Below, piece after piece: positions 38,606 to 48,750 of a stretch of DNA of 64,000 bases (positions are counted from its first letter, which is position 1; each line of letters opens with the position of its first letter). A program made the position numbers and the translations under genes. The stretch is taken from assembly GCA_009768925.2 (NCBI GenBank), contig VHIT02000054.1, positions 248,001-312,000 on the forward strand, in the 5' to 3' direction. Origin of the DNA: Cryptosporidium bovis (Eukaryota > Apicomplexa > Conoidasida > Eucoccidiorida > Cryptosporidiidae). Below the pieces are notes generated by a model. It searched no databases. It had not been told where the DNA came from and saw nothing but the letters and a program-made list of their open reading frames with translations.

Positions 38606-39333
38606 ATGTGTGACATCACTTTTATCGGGAGATCATCAGACGGGCTAATATTAACTGAAACTTGGGATGATCTGAATTCAAACAGGTCACTCCAAAGCTA
38701 CAAACATCAAGCCAAACAAATACTAAAAAGTGTTGGAAATGATGTTGGTGTAGAAAAATGTTCTGTTGACAGCGGCAATTACGTTTTCCACTATATAATA
38801 GATGGAGGAATCATTTATATGACACTTTCAGGGAAGTCATACCCAAAAAAACTAGCATTTTCATTCCTTGAGGAAATAAAACGGTTATTTGTTGAAGATC
38901 TAAAGAGAGAATTTCCGGGGGAGGGTGACTCTAGGGTGTTAATAGAGTCAATAGACAAACCTTATTATTTTATAAAGTTTGATCGTATAATACAGAGATG
39001 TAAATCAGAATATAGAGATCCAAGATCAACTAAGTCCCTTCAAAAACTAAATGATTCACTAATAGAGGTAAGGCTATAAAATGAATTGCCAAGGAAATAA
39101 TTCATAATTTTCAGGTAACAAATATTATGAGGAGGAATGTTGATGACATCCTGCTTAGAGGAGAAAATTTGGTAGATGTTGAAAAAAAAGCAAATGATCT
39201 CAAATTTGCCTCCCTTGAATTTTCAAAGGCTGCAAAGAAATTGTCATTCCAAGCTTTAGTTCAAAAATATGCGCCCCTTTTTACCTTGGTTGCTATTTTA
39301 CTTATTATCATTTTTTGGAAAATTTTTTTGTAG
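38606..39333 (+). CDS. SEC22: R-SNARE SEC22, two exons
   Basis: Exon 1 is 38606-39067 and exon 2 39115-39333, split by a 47-nt GTAAGG...TTTCAG intron (phase 0); 226 residues. The N-terminal longin domain (about 1-125) starts MCDITFIGRSSDGLIL and contains YFIKFDRIIQ. The SNARE helix VTNIMRRNVDDILLRGENL begins exactly at the splice junction, with the central Arg of R-SNAREs (LLRGE). A C-terminal anchor (FTLVAILLIIIFWKIF) ends the protein. Sec22 mediates ER-Golgi fusion in both directions. Length matches the family (about 215). Confidence 0.93.
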
Positions 39334-39609
39334 TAAATTGATAAGGTAATAAGTAATTAAAACTTACTAATTCAAAAATTCAGTACTTTATGTAACAATC
39401 GTCTTTTGCGTTTAAAGATATTTTCATTACTTTGGCGCGATACAAGTCACCCCCAATGAACTATTGTTGAATGTAGGTCAAGGAAGTTAAATATCACATT
39501 GATTGTTTCCAAGTTTTCAGGATAATTTTTTTCGCCTTGTTTCCTTTATTTATTTAATTCGTTACTATAACTTTATGTTCCCTAACTTATCTCCTTGTAG
39601 CATTTTCAA
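39334..39609 (+). promoter_or_regulatory. Gap with TTTGGCGCGA E2F-like box upstream of UPRT-like gene
   Basis: TTTGGCGCGA (39431-39440) matches the E2F consensus TTTSGCGC closely and lies about 170 bp upstream of the UPRT-like ATG, a nucleotide-metabolism gene. Regulatory role inferred. Confidence 0.35.
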
Positions 39610-40347
39610 ATGTTGCTGGAGGGTTTTTCAGACAATAAATTTTCATCTAACGAATACCCTGAATCACAACTTTATAATGAGTTGAGAGAGAGGTATAAGA
39701 ATCTTCACATTTGTATTCAAACACCGCAACTCAGAGGTGTAATGACGATTTTAAGAGACGCAAACACAACAAAAGAAGACTTCGTATTTTATACAGATAG
39801 AATAAGCAGGATAGTTCTGGAGCATGCGTTAAACCTCCTTCCATATGACTATAAGGAAATAAAAACACCAAGTGGTGTTGAATTTAAAGGCATTTCATTC
39901 AATACCCCCATTTGTGGAGTAAGTATTGTTGGCTCAGGTGAGGCTATGGAGAATGCTTTAAGACTCGTCTGTAGAGGATGTAGAATAGGAAAGGTTTTGC
40001 TAGAAAATTATGAAAATTCACATGGCAAGTCTCCCTCTGCATCTTATGTTAAGTTGCCTGAAGATGTATCTGAAAGGGTTGTAATTCTCATGAATCCTGT
40101 ACTAGGAACTGGAGAATCCCTATGTTGTGTCATAGATATTCTACTCGAAAATAAGGTTAAAGAGGAGAATGTCATCTGCATGGCACTTTTATCTTCTAAA
40201 CTAGCAATTGAAAACGTATTTTCACGGTTTCCAAAGATAAAACTTGTTATATCTTCAATAGATTTACTATTAAACGAAGAGAATCAAGTAATCCCAGGTG
40301 TCGGTAACTTTGGTGACAGATATTTCGGAATAAAACAAATATCATAA
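39610..40347 (+). CDS. Uracil phosphoribosyltransferase-like protein
   Basis: 245 residues covering the whole UPRT fold: TPQLRGVMTILRDANTT near the start, FKGISFNTPICGVSIVGSGEAMENAL, KLPEDVSERVVILMNPVLGTGESL and PGVGNFGDRYFG at the end. Two otherwise conserved positions differ from active bacterial and Toxoplasma enzymes: the Arg of the VSILRAG motif is Gly here, and the first Asp of the PRPP loop (DPxLATG) is Asn. Human UPRT, which has no proven activity, also deviates in the PRPP loop (MYPILSTG). The protein may be a regulator or a weak enzyme rather than a true UPRT. The uracil-binding end GxGxxGDRYFG is kept. Confidence 0.8.
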   Translation: MLLEGFSDNKFSSNEYPESQLYNELRERYKNLHICIQTPQLRGVMTILRDANTTKEDFVFYTDRISRIVLEHALNLLPYDYKEIKTPSGVEFKGISFNTPICGVSIVGSGEAMENALRLVCRGCRIGKVLLENYENSHGKSPSASYVKLPEDVSERVVILMNPVLGTGESLCCVIDILLENKVKEENVICMALLSSKLAIENVFSRFPKIKLVISSIDLLLNEENQVIPGVGNFGDRYFGIKQIS

Positions 40348-40555
40348 GTATTTCAAATTAGATGTCGGGGTTTTTACTGTTCATTTTCATTATATAAACG
40401 ATACACTAAAATAACATTTTATCATGCAATTTTTTCTATTTCTCTAAAAAATTGCATGAATTTTCGTTCAGTATTTAATGTTCGTAAAAATGTGACATTT
40501 TATCTCTAGGAATAATTGACTAAAATTTTGCTTGTTTTTTCCGTTTTTTTTTACA

Positions 40556-41545
40556 ATGGTGAATATATTTGGTAAATTACACGGTTTTTATAAGAAAACG
40601 AGGAAAGAGGGATCTATAAATATCTTTGATTCGGAAGAGCCTATTCTAGTTTCGAGGTCAAGGTTGACATTTTTGGAGCTTGAAATAGATTTATTAACTC
40701 AGTTACTATATAAAGAAATAAAAACAATTTTACCTCAGAGCATTTTATCTGGATTAAAGTGGTCAGATATATCCATTGAAGATCTTAACAAAATTGAAAC
40801 TTCAATAAATAAAAAATTTCAATTAAAAGTCAGCCCAATAGTTGAACCTTTAATATCAATTTTAAGAGGACTTTTGGAAACACATAAAAAGTTTTACAGC
40901 GGAAAGGTCATGCCTTTTTATGTTAAATTAAAAAAAGAGCATGTTAATATTGCAGAACAAAGTAAAGAATTCATTTACTCGTTAAAAAATGAGAAAAAGA
41001 CAAAATGGTATTCTGAGTGTAGGAGTACTGAAAAACATTTCCAAAATAACTTCAGGGCAGGTACACCGAGGAATTTCACTAGAACTAATGGGAATAATTT
41101 AGAGTTACCATTAAATAATAGAAACTTAAGCTTCCACAACCCTCTCACTCCAAGAAATTCACATACAACAAACGCTAACCGTTTAAAGTCTGAAAAGTTT
41201 TATAATTTTGACTCAAGTGCAACAACTCCAAGAGACTTTGGAGCAAGGAACAGTAATTTTGGGAATGATTACACTCCGAGAAAAAACACAAAGACATCTG
41301 CTACTCTGAGAAATTTGAACAACCAAAACAGAAATATTCTTGCAGCAAAGGCTTTACTTGGTTTAAGTGTTAATTTACCAACTACTGAACAAGAAATAAG
41401 AAAAGCATATTTAAGGGCAGCAATGCGTTGGCATCCTGATAAATCAAATTTTGGTTCAAATGACAAATCACACTCATGCTTCACTGCCATTAAAAATGCA
41501 ATGGAATTGCTTCTTAATAATATTTCAAAAGAAGGTGAAATATGA
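40556..41545 (+). CDS. C-terminal J-domain protein with TPR[N/D/K] repeats
   Basis: 329 residues from the ATG at 40556. A J-domain sits at the extreme C-terminus (about 262-329): TEQEIRKAYLRAAMRWHPDKSN contains the HPD tripeptide that stimulates Hsp70 ATPase. The J-domain appears short after helix III. The middle (about 170-255) is Asn/Thr-rich with four spaced Thr-Pro-Arg motifs (GTPRNF, LTPRNS, TTPRDF, YTPRKN). The N-terminal half is helical. C-terminal J-domains of this type occur in auxilin-like clathrin-uncoating proteins, but no clathrin-box evidence was checked. Confidence 0.85.
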   Translation: MVNIFGKLHGFYKKTRKEGSINIFDSEEPILVSRSRLTFLELEIDLLTQLLYKEIKTILPQSILSGLKWSDISIEDLNKIETSINKKFQLKVSPIVEPLISILRGLLETHKKFYSGKVMPFYVKLKKEHVNIAEQSKEFIYSLKNEKKTKWYSECRSTEKHFQNNFRAGTPRNFTRTNGNNLELPLNNRNLSFHNPLTPRNSHTTNANRLKSEKFYNFDSSATTPRDFGARNSNFGNDYTPRKNTKTSATLRNLNNQNRNILAAKALLGLSVNLPTTEQEIRKAYLRAAMRWHPDKSNFGSNDKSHSCFTAIKNAMELLLNNISKEGEI

Positions 41546-42532
41546 CTTTTTTTTCTTGAAATGCAACATATTTTTTATTCAATATTTCTCAAATTATTTT
41601 TTAAATTATATTAGTTTGAATACAATATTACATGAATTTTTTCAAAAAGTATTGCCACTATTTATTTTAATTTCAGTTTGGTTGAATTGTGGAATATTTG
41701 TTCCAAGTGTCAATCCAAATCATCTCAACTTTTTTAAAATGAATACCATATTTTTTTTAAATATTATAATTTTTTAATTGTTGTAGTGGAAACATCTTAT
41801 TGAGGTAATAACAACCTTAATGTCTTAAAATTATCCCAAAGTTAACAAATAAAGGTATATTGTTAGATCGTTGGAAATAAATTTATAACCAAAGCTATTT
41901 CCCATGAAAGTTGATAATTGTGTTAAAATATTTATTTTTCCTGTGATTTTGAGGCTTTAGTCATTGTTACTGGGTAAATTTGGAGTGATAATTATAACAA
42001 AACAATCATAAATAAAAAATAAACTTTAAATGACAAAAAGTTTGCCAAATAAGAAACAATGTATAAAATTTTGTCGAGTCTCATTTAGAAAAACCTGGAG
42101 TTAAACTTCAAATTTAAAAGTAACTCAAATTAATAAGAGATAATAATAAATAATGGGATATTAAATTCACATAATCCAAGGAATTTAAAAAGTACTGCAA
42201 ATTTACCAGCCTTCAGAATAAACAGTACTCACTCACCTTTAAGAAAATATGGTTGAAGCAGAATCTTCTATTGATAGCAAAATGCTTATAATTTTAATGC
42301 AGAATTTTGTTTCGTAAACATACAGCTTTTACATTTATCTGGACCAAGGCATGTATTTATACATAAATTAATCACATCTTCAAGGTAAAAAAAAAGCTTA
42401 AAGCGCTCGACGACATTGTGAGTTATTTGCATATTACTTGTTTATAAACGAATAAATATCTGTATAGATGTTAATGACAAAAGTTATTAGTAAATAATAT
42501 ATTTTGAAATATTTATCTAGAAATTAACTTTG
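41546..42532. other. Long intergenic gap, no gene found
   Basis: 987 bp, the longest gap in the window. A plus-strand frame at 41451-41777 overlaps the J-domain gene and is Phe/Ile/Asn-rich, so it is probably chance. A minus-strand GTGAGT...TTTGCAG pair (42236-42195, 42 nt) resembles an intron, but no coding frame flanks it. The gap may carry an untranslated RNA or long UTRs of RBBP4. Confidence 0.4.
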
Positions 42533-44066
42533 ATGAGGCAAATTTCACACAGTTCTCCATTCTCGTCAATGCTGAATTTTACTTTTTTTGGAGAGACAAA
42601 AAAAGTGAATAAAACAGAAGATTCTATAAAACAGGAAAAATACAATATTTGGAAAGAGAATACCTCGCTTCTATACGAAAATGTTATGACCCATATTTTG
42701 GAATGGCCTTCACTTTCAGTTCAATGGCTGGATAAAACAAATTCTATTTTAAGGGATACAGATGATTGTAGCGAAGAGAGGGATGAAACATCTAGTTATT
42801 CATTGCTCATTGGAACCCACACATCGGGGGTGGAACAAAACTACATTATTGTTATGGACATAATTTTGCCAAGTTTTCCAATTCCAGAGATTTGCAGAAC
42901 TTTTGAATCCCATACAGACTATGCTGGGTTTAAAGCACCACATAAAAGTAACTCGTGCAAATTCAGACAGAAGTTATTAATTCCTCACAGTGGGGAACCG
43001 AATAAAGTTATACACTCACCGTCGAATGTAGATATAATTGCGTCAAAAACTATAACAGGGAGTGTAAACTTATACGATTTAAAATCAATGTTAGGAGAGA
43101 AAACAAACAAATTTCCAGTTATTACTGGTAACAAGCCAACAATGGTGTTAGGTGGTCATGATCAAGAGGGCTGGGCTCTAAATTGGAATGAAATAAACGA
43201 AACTTACTTGGCAAGTGGTTCAGATGACACAATGATATGTATTTGGGATGTCAATTCAAGGGAATTCAATAATAGTGCATCTATGGACCCCCTGGTTAAA
43301 TTTAAAGGACATAGGAAAAGCGTTCAAGATTTAGCTTGGCATCCATCTAATGAAAATTTGCTAATTTCAGTTGGAGATGACGGGCTAATCATGATGTGGG
43401 ACATACGCGAATCTAGAACTCCTTGTTATTTTACAAAGAATAATACACACAGTTCGAACAGAAATTTTCCAAATGATACAAATTCCACAAAAAAAATAAT
43501 GGGTCATTCATGCTTTAAAAATGGAAACTCAACATCAAACAGTATAAACACAGTTGAATTCAATCCATTCCAAACTAATCTAATAGCAATTGGTGGTAGT
43601 AATCCTTCTGTCTTACTTTATGATATTAGAAACATGAACAACTGCCTTCATTCATTTAATGGGCATACTGAACAAATAAATCGGATTAAGTTTCTTCTAG
43701 AAGACGCCTCTTTATTAGCGTCAGCATCATCAGATTGTACGGTTTCAGTAAGTTTGTTATATTTTGAATTGCTAATGTTATCATTGTCTACATTGTAATT
43801 TTTAGATATGGGACATGACAAAAATAGGGATGGAGCAAAGACCTGATGAAGCAGAAGATGGAGTTCCGGAACTAATATTCACTCATAGTGGCCATACGTC
43901 TCCAGTCAATGATATTTCCTGTATTATGGGAGATTTCCCAACTACGACTTTTGCAAGTATAAGTGAAAATAACTCACTTCATATTTGGAATCCTGGAGAA
44001 ACTATTTTCCTTTCGGATGACGAAGACGAGGAATTAGAAAGAGTTAAAGATATTAATGTAGAATAA
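42533..44066 (+). CDS. RBBP4/MSI1-type WD40 histone chaperone, two exons
   Basis: Exon 1 is 42533-43747 and exon 2 43806-44066, joined over a 58-nt GTAAGT...TTTTAG intron (phase 0); 491 residues. The N-terminal histone-H4-binding helix and signature are present: YNIWKENTSLLYENVMTHILEWPSLSVQWL. WD repeats follow (GGHDQEGWALNWN, LASGSDDTMICIWD, VQDLAWHP, ISVGDDGLIMMWDIR, VEFNPFQTNLIAIGG). The splice restores DCTVS|IWDMTK, completing a blade. The acidic tail (DDEDEELE) is typical. RBBP4 proteins are shared by CAF-1, NuRD-type and HAT1 complexes; CAF-1 p150 lies upstream in this window. Confidence 0.9.
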
Positions 44067-44177
44067 GGCTCACTTATTAAAACTTATTTTTCAATTTGGG
44101 ACTTACTTTGTTCAAGATAAATTTTTTTTGCGGCGAAATTTATTTTGACAGTTGAGTATAAAATTACCTTAAAAAAG

Positions 44178-44711
44178 ATGGAGTTTAAACAAGTGGTGCT
44201 TTACGGAGGTGCAATTTTATTACACATACCTAAGGATTTTGATGATATAAGTAAAATAAGAGATGTTCCAGATAATCAGGAGGTCTTTGTTGACAATAAT
44301 TCTGAATGCAGTATAATAATAGAATTACTAGATGAAACAAATAACAGTGATAACCACCCTGCAGAATATTACTTCAATGATATTTCCAAATGCAATGGTT
44401 CAGAAATGACAGAAATATTAGTTTCAGACCCACTAGTTAATATGTCAGATAACTTTTCTTTTTCTAAGTGTTTTGGTACGCAATTATTGGAGAAGAAATA
44501 CAAAGGCATTCAAGAAAAAGAAGAGCTTGAGCTGCATGTTTTGGTTATAAGAATACTCTCTAAGAAGACAGATATAGTTATTTCATTCAATAACCCAAGA
44601 AAAATGAATCACGTTGGCGAAAAAACCGGATACTGCCGAACAAAAATAGAAGAAACATTGAATAAGATGTTGGAAACATTAGAAATTGTAGACTACAACC
44701 TGTTTATCTGA
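44178..44711 (+). CDS. MOG1/RANGRF-like Ran-binding protein
   Basis: 177 residues from the ATG at 44178 (a longer frame starts with TTG at 44145). The start QVVLYGGAILLHIPKDFDDISKIRDVPDNQEVF matches the Mog1 pattern LFGGA...P..~~DVS.~R.VPDNQEVF almost residue for residue, followed by IIIELLDE. Mog1 binds Ran and releases nucleotide to support nuclear import. The C-terminal half is consistent in length and strand pattern (LHVLVIRILSKKTDIVISFNNP). Convergent with the RING gene, 76 bp between stops. Confidence 0.87.
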   Translation: MEFKQVVLYGGAILLHIPKDFDDISKIRDVPDNQEVFVDNNSECSIIIELLDETNNSDNHPAEYYFNDISKCNGSEMTEILVSDPLVNMSDNFSFSKCFGTQLLEKKYKGIQEKEELELHVLVIRILSKKTDIVISFNNPRKMNHVGEKTGYCRTKIEETLNKMLETLEIVDYNLFI

Positions 44712-44787
44712 AATAAAAGTGAAATAGTAGATATAAAAAAAAGTAGGATCTAGAAAACCCACAAAAATAGTACCAACTATCTCTGTT

Positions 44788-46002
44788 CTAACCTCTGACA
44801 TCTACCTTGCAAAGGGGGCATATTGCGGACATTTTTAGCCATTCCTTAATACATTGTAAATGAAAGATATGGTGGCAGTCCAACCTTACGACGGATTCCC
44901 CTTGGTTCAGTTCAGAGAGACAGACAGTGCACATAGGAGAATCGTCAGAAGACGTATCATTGCCAACTCCAAATTCATAAGATTTCATGCTTATTTCGTT
45001 CACTATATCGTCATTAACACCTCTATTATTGTTCGAATCTGCAGAGCCAAAAATCCTGTCAACGTCTGAAGGAGGTAGGTGTGCAAGTGCTTGGAGAATA
45101 GAGAAAGGTCTACTCCTTGGGGGTAACCTAATTATGTTCTCTAGCAAATGAATTGGTAGGAGATCAACGATTGAGGGAGTTAGGCTTCCTTGGCAATAAA
45201 TGGTTGTTTCATCACCTATTCTTGCTTTAACACCAATGGGATCAGTTGCGATTATTTTGAACTGAACTCCGTTATAAGTAAAACTTTCACCTTCTGAAAA
45301 TGGGTGGAACGTATACCTAGATAGAAATGGTTTTAGGTAATCTTGAAAGACATCAAATGAGTATGTCTGCGGTAATGTGTCTGAAAACGGCATTATGTGA
45401 ACCCTCTTAAATTCTCCAAAACAATCCCAGTCAATATAAACAGAGGTCCTTTTATTGATTGTCCCGATTTGATGTGGGTCGCATGCCCATACAAGGAACA
45501 CTATTCCCTCAATTTTTATTTTTCTGCCTACGTATACAGGTTCTCTCTTTCTCTGAAAATAGGGTTCGACATAGAACTTGTACAAGTGTTCTCTACTACA
45601 AAGAGCTTCGATATCTGACATGGGAACTTGCGCACGATTTTCACTTTCATCCTGTAATGTTCTATTTAGACGAATAGTGGAAACCTTCTGAGCCATCGAG
45701 GAGAGTGCAGCGTTAAATGGAGGGAGTGCCAATAAATGAATCTTATTTATCGGTACTAGTGGTTTCCCATTTGCAAATACTTGAGTTGAATCTGACAATA
45801 ATCCACCCTTTTCTGGATCGCAAAATAGGACGACAAAATAACTTCTTTCATTAATAAATATTCTATCAAATGGCTTTATAACCTTTTTTTCCTGCTCAAA
45901 CTGCCTCAAAACCCCAAGAAGTGATTCAATATCCAGTTGCTCTTTCCATGGAAGCAGTTGTATTCTTTTGAGGACGTTGTTTGCTTCATCGTTTGAATCC
46001 AT
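44788..46002 (-). CDS. RING-H2 protein with three tandem Cdc48 domain-2-like modules
   Basis: 404 residues from the ATG at 46002. The C-terminal RING-H2 (about 359-404) reads CTVCLSELNQGESVVRLDCHHIFHLQC ... CPLC, a standard E2-binding finger. Upstream are three related ~65-residue units. The third (DYLKPFLSRYTFHPFSEGESF, FKIIATDP, TTIYCQG) follows the p97/Cdc48 N-domain second half (YLKPYFLEAYRPIRKGDIF, FKVVETDP, TVIHCEG) position by position. Unit 2 (YVEPYFQRKREPVYVG, FLVWACDP, TSVYID) and unit 1 (KPFDRIF, YFVVLFCDP, TQVFANG) are more divergent copies. In p97 this subdomain binds adaptors. It is probably an E3 ligase; substrates unknown. Confidence 0.82.
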   Translation of the reverse strand: MDSNDEANNVLKRIQLLPWKEQLDIESLLGVLRQFEQEKKVIKPFDRIFINERSYFVVLFCDPEKGGLLSDSTQVFANGKPLVPINKIHLLALPPFNAALSSMAQKVSTIRLNRTLQDESENRAQVPMSDIEALCSREHLYKFYVEPYFQRKREPVYVGRKIKIEGIVFLVWACDPHQIGTINKRTSVYIDWDCFGEFKRVHIMPFSDTLPQTYSFDVFQDYLKPFLSRYTFHPFSEGESFTYNGVQFKIIATDPIGVKARIGDETTIYCQGSLTPSIVDLLPIHLLENIIRLPPRSRPFSILQALAHLPPSDVDRIFGSADSNNNRGVNDDIVNEISMKSYEFGVGNDTSSDDSPMCTVCLSELNQGESVVRLDCHHIFHLQCIKEWLKMSAICPLCKVDVRG

Positions 46003-46098
46003 TGTCAAATAATCTTTAACAAAAAAAAGTGATTTAAAGTAATTTGCGCTAGATCAGACCCCGCCACTGTAGAGTGTACAATTCGGGCCCCCAATGAG

Positions 46099-46701
46099 TC
46101 AACTCCACCAAGATATCATCCCCAGGCCATCTTCCTGAACATTCCCAACAATAACCATAGGGGACAAATTGCTATTATTGTTTTGTTCGTTAAAAATAAT
46201 GCTAGTAACTCTAAACCTTATCTTTGAATCAATTAAATAGAGCAATTTATGATTTTCGTAGTCCCATGACCATAACATTGTATTTATATCCATTGACTTA
46301 GGCTCTCTTAAATCACTGCAAGGGATTTTTATGTCACTGAAAAATCCCAGACTTATTGTCAAGCCTGTGGAATCTGAACCTATAATAACTCCCTCTATAA
46401 CTTCACCTGCATATGGCCTGAATGCTATCATTTGAAAAGATACTTTAAACATGAGAGCACCACTGTCATAATCGATTTCAGCATATCCAACTTCATCAAA
46501 TCCAACAAATGTTGTAATTAATCCTGCATTTTTAACTATTTTATTTATGTACTTCTCATTGATTCTATTCCTCATCAATACTAATGGATCTCCTTTGTTA
46601 GATTTGTTCCTATCCGACCTGTTTGTTTGGTAATCTGAAAAATACTTCAGTTCATTTGGTAGTATAGATATTTGATCTTCTATTGTTATTATTCCAAACA
46701 T
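46099..46701 (-). CDS. RNA polymerase III subunit RPC8 (RPC25/POLR3H)
   Basis: 200 residues. N-terminal MFGIITIEDQISILPNEL and the OB-fold part match RPC25/POLR3H, the Pol III paralog of RPB7: IAFRPYAGEVIEGVIIGSDSTGLTISLGFFSDIKIP is the hallmark (family FHPFLDEILIGKIKG...GVHVSLGFFDDILIP). The WSWDYENHKLLYLIDSKIRFRV and terminal DGLGMISWW match POLR3H's VWEYE...IRFRV and GLGLLSWW. It acts with RPC9 as the Pol III stalk in initiation. Length equals the family norm (about 204). Confidence 0.93.
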   Translation of the reverse strand: MFGIITIEDQISILPNELKYFSDYQTNRSDRNKSNKGDPLVLMRNRINEKYINKIVKNAGLITTFVGFDEVGYAEIDYDSGALMFKVSFQMIAFRPYAGEVIEGVIIGSDSTGLTISLGFFSDIKIPCSDLREPKSMDINTMLWSWDYENHKLLYLIDSKIRFRVTSIIFNEQNNNSNLSPMVIVGNVQEDGLGMISWWS

Positions 46702-47471
46702 TTTTAACTTGAAATTTATTATTTAAATTGTATAAACCAAAAAAATCAACTTATACAAATAGTATATGTTTGCATAGAAGAAATGGTATCAACAGTAAAT
46801 ATCAACATAAACTTTATAGATAGATTTAAATTACAATATTGTTTGACTAATGTCAGTAATAACTTAAAAATTTATAAAATTAGAGCGCCAAGTTATTGGC
46901 AGTGTAAATTTGAGAACAAATTTTTCACTAAGAAACTGAACAAGATACTTGAGTAAATTATTGTTATAACATTATTTGTATAATTTAAACATGACCTGAT
47001 AATAATTTTCCTATATTATCATCCTTTCCCAATGAATCAGTTTTTAAACAATGACATACTTCTGCACTTTGTCTATTTGATCCACTCTAAATATACTCCT
47101 TAAAGTAAAACACGGATGGTTTCCGTATTATGTTGATCTCCTTATTTACTCAATCAAAATCATGGCTTGCTAAATAATTTTTCACACCCAACAACACATA
47201 ATAAAAGACTAGCCTACGATTTAATTTATGGTAAAATATGTTTTAAGAGCCTTCTCAAACTTCGAGATAACTGCCACTTTAATTATACAATTACTCGTTT
47301 CAAAGTACTTGCATTCTTGCAGCTTTAAAAGATAAACCCAAAGTAGTAAACTTAAATATTTTCACAAAAGATAGGTAATATAGGAATACATTTAATAAAA
47401 ATTAGGAAAGTTTTAATGACTTATAAATTGCATTATTTATCTAGTATAACTAATGTTTATTTCCAAAGTTC
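46702..47471. other. Intergenic, no gene found
   Basis: 770 bp, AT-rich. A GAGCGCCAAGTTATTGGC element (46883-46900) near the RPC8 start contains a GCGCCAA E2F-like core plus its partial mirror TTGGC. No protein frame or tRNA/snoRNA fold that I can support. Confidence 0.4.
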
Positions 47472-48133
47472 TTATGTCAGTCTACTAAATCTATCGTTTG
47501 TATTTTCTCTGGAAAAGGAGCCTACAGAATCTACTGATATTCCCGCAGCCTGAAGCTGGTTTCTACAGCCAAACTGAACCATAATGCAGACTACCCCCAG
47601 AAATGACATGTATATACCTGCAAATAATTCCAGGAAATTAATTCTGAAGATAGACATTGCTAAGACACCAGACAATAGATATAATGCACCTTTCCCAGCA
47701 GGAACAGTTAAAAATTTTGCCCATTCTAAACAAAAATCTCTGAATGGTCTTAGCTTCTCGATATCCTTAGATTCAACTATCATCACAACTATCCCTAATC
47801 CAAATAAAACCGCTTCAAATAAATAATTTCCTGGAGATAAGAACAGTTGACTTATACTAAATATACCAAGTAATGATGCAAGGGAAAGGAAGATGCCACC
47901 AACGAAACACAGTGCCCTTAGTGGTTTAGGGCCTTCACTAATTATATGTGAATTTTGCAGGTAATCTCTACCACTCCCCAGTAATTGGTTCCCACAATTT
48001 TGAATGGTAGTTGCAGCTTGTCTTCCATAATCATTTACCATACTATATGCCTAAAATTAAAATTAGGTAACGAAAACTGTAACACAGTTCAAGAACTTAC
48101 AGTTTGATTATTTGACCCCGAATGATTGTCCAT
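47472..48133 (-). CDS. COPI-associated family membrane protein, two exons
   Basis: A short first exon (48133-48101, 11 codons from MDNHSGSNNQT) is joined by a 50-nt GTAAGT...TTTTAG intron to exon 2 (48050-47472), giving 203 residues. An internal ATG at 48041 would give 189. Four membrane spans lie near 58-78, 86-106, 125-145 and 150-170. LRALCFVGGIFLSLASLLGIF and a GKGALYLLSGVLAMS segment fit the COPI-associated protein family, which sits on Golgi vesicles. The N-terminal soluble part and the short basic tail (FSRLT) are typical. Confidence 0.78.
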
Positions 48134-48537
48134 TTATCAATTATTATATCAATTTAACGATAGCAAGGATATGAAATTGTTAAAAAAAAATTGTTTTATC
48201 AGGGCAAAATGTTTTTAAATACTTTAGATTTTTTAAATGATCATTAATAATATTAACAAATTCTTTCTTGAAAGTTAATATTGATCACACAAAACTTTAT
48301 GGAAACTATATCTTTATTACATGTTTATATTTCAAAATCATTATTAATACTACCCTCATGTATGATCTTATTCATTTTTAACCATTAGCCACGTCTTGTC
48401 TCAGGCGGGAATACGTGCGTTTTTCAAGGTAAACTTCCCATTTAAAAAACAAATATTTTCATTTTGAGATAAGTGGTTATTTGGAATTTATTATTGGTAC
48501 CATGCTTACCGACACTATCTGCCCTCCTCATTTTTAT

Positions 48538-48574
<37 letters not shown>

Positions 48575-48750
48575 TACCTTCATTTGCACTTAAACTAATA
48601 TAACTACATGTCTTTTAGTGCACATTATTTACTCTTTCCTTGGTAATTCATCTTTAGTTTATTGTTTAGTTATTTTCGATGATTCACCGAATATTCTAAG
48701 GCCGAGTTTGTATAGTAATCTGCACCGGTTATCTTTGAGAAAAGTACAGG
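48134..48750. other. Divergent intergenic region with (TA)n repeat
   Basis: 617 bp upstream of both the COPI-associated and farnesyltransferase genes. Apart from a (TA)n run at 48539-48572, I see only AT-rich sequence with no coding signal. Confidence 0.45.
48539..48572. repeat. (TA)n microsatellite
   Basis: About 16 uninterrupted TA units, ending in TATG. It lies about 180 bp upstream of the farnesyltransferase ATG and is likely length-polymorphic between isolates. Confidence 0.95.

Noticed and set aside
41451..41777. 108-codon plus-strand frame after the J-domain gene
   Set aside because: Overlaps the J-domain gene in another frame and is Phe/Ile/Asn-rich, typical of AT-rich chance frames.
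42195..42236. Intron-like GTGAGT...TTTGCAG on the minus strand in the 987-bp gap
   Set aside because: No coding frame on either side; kept only as a remark.
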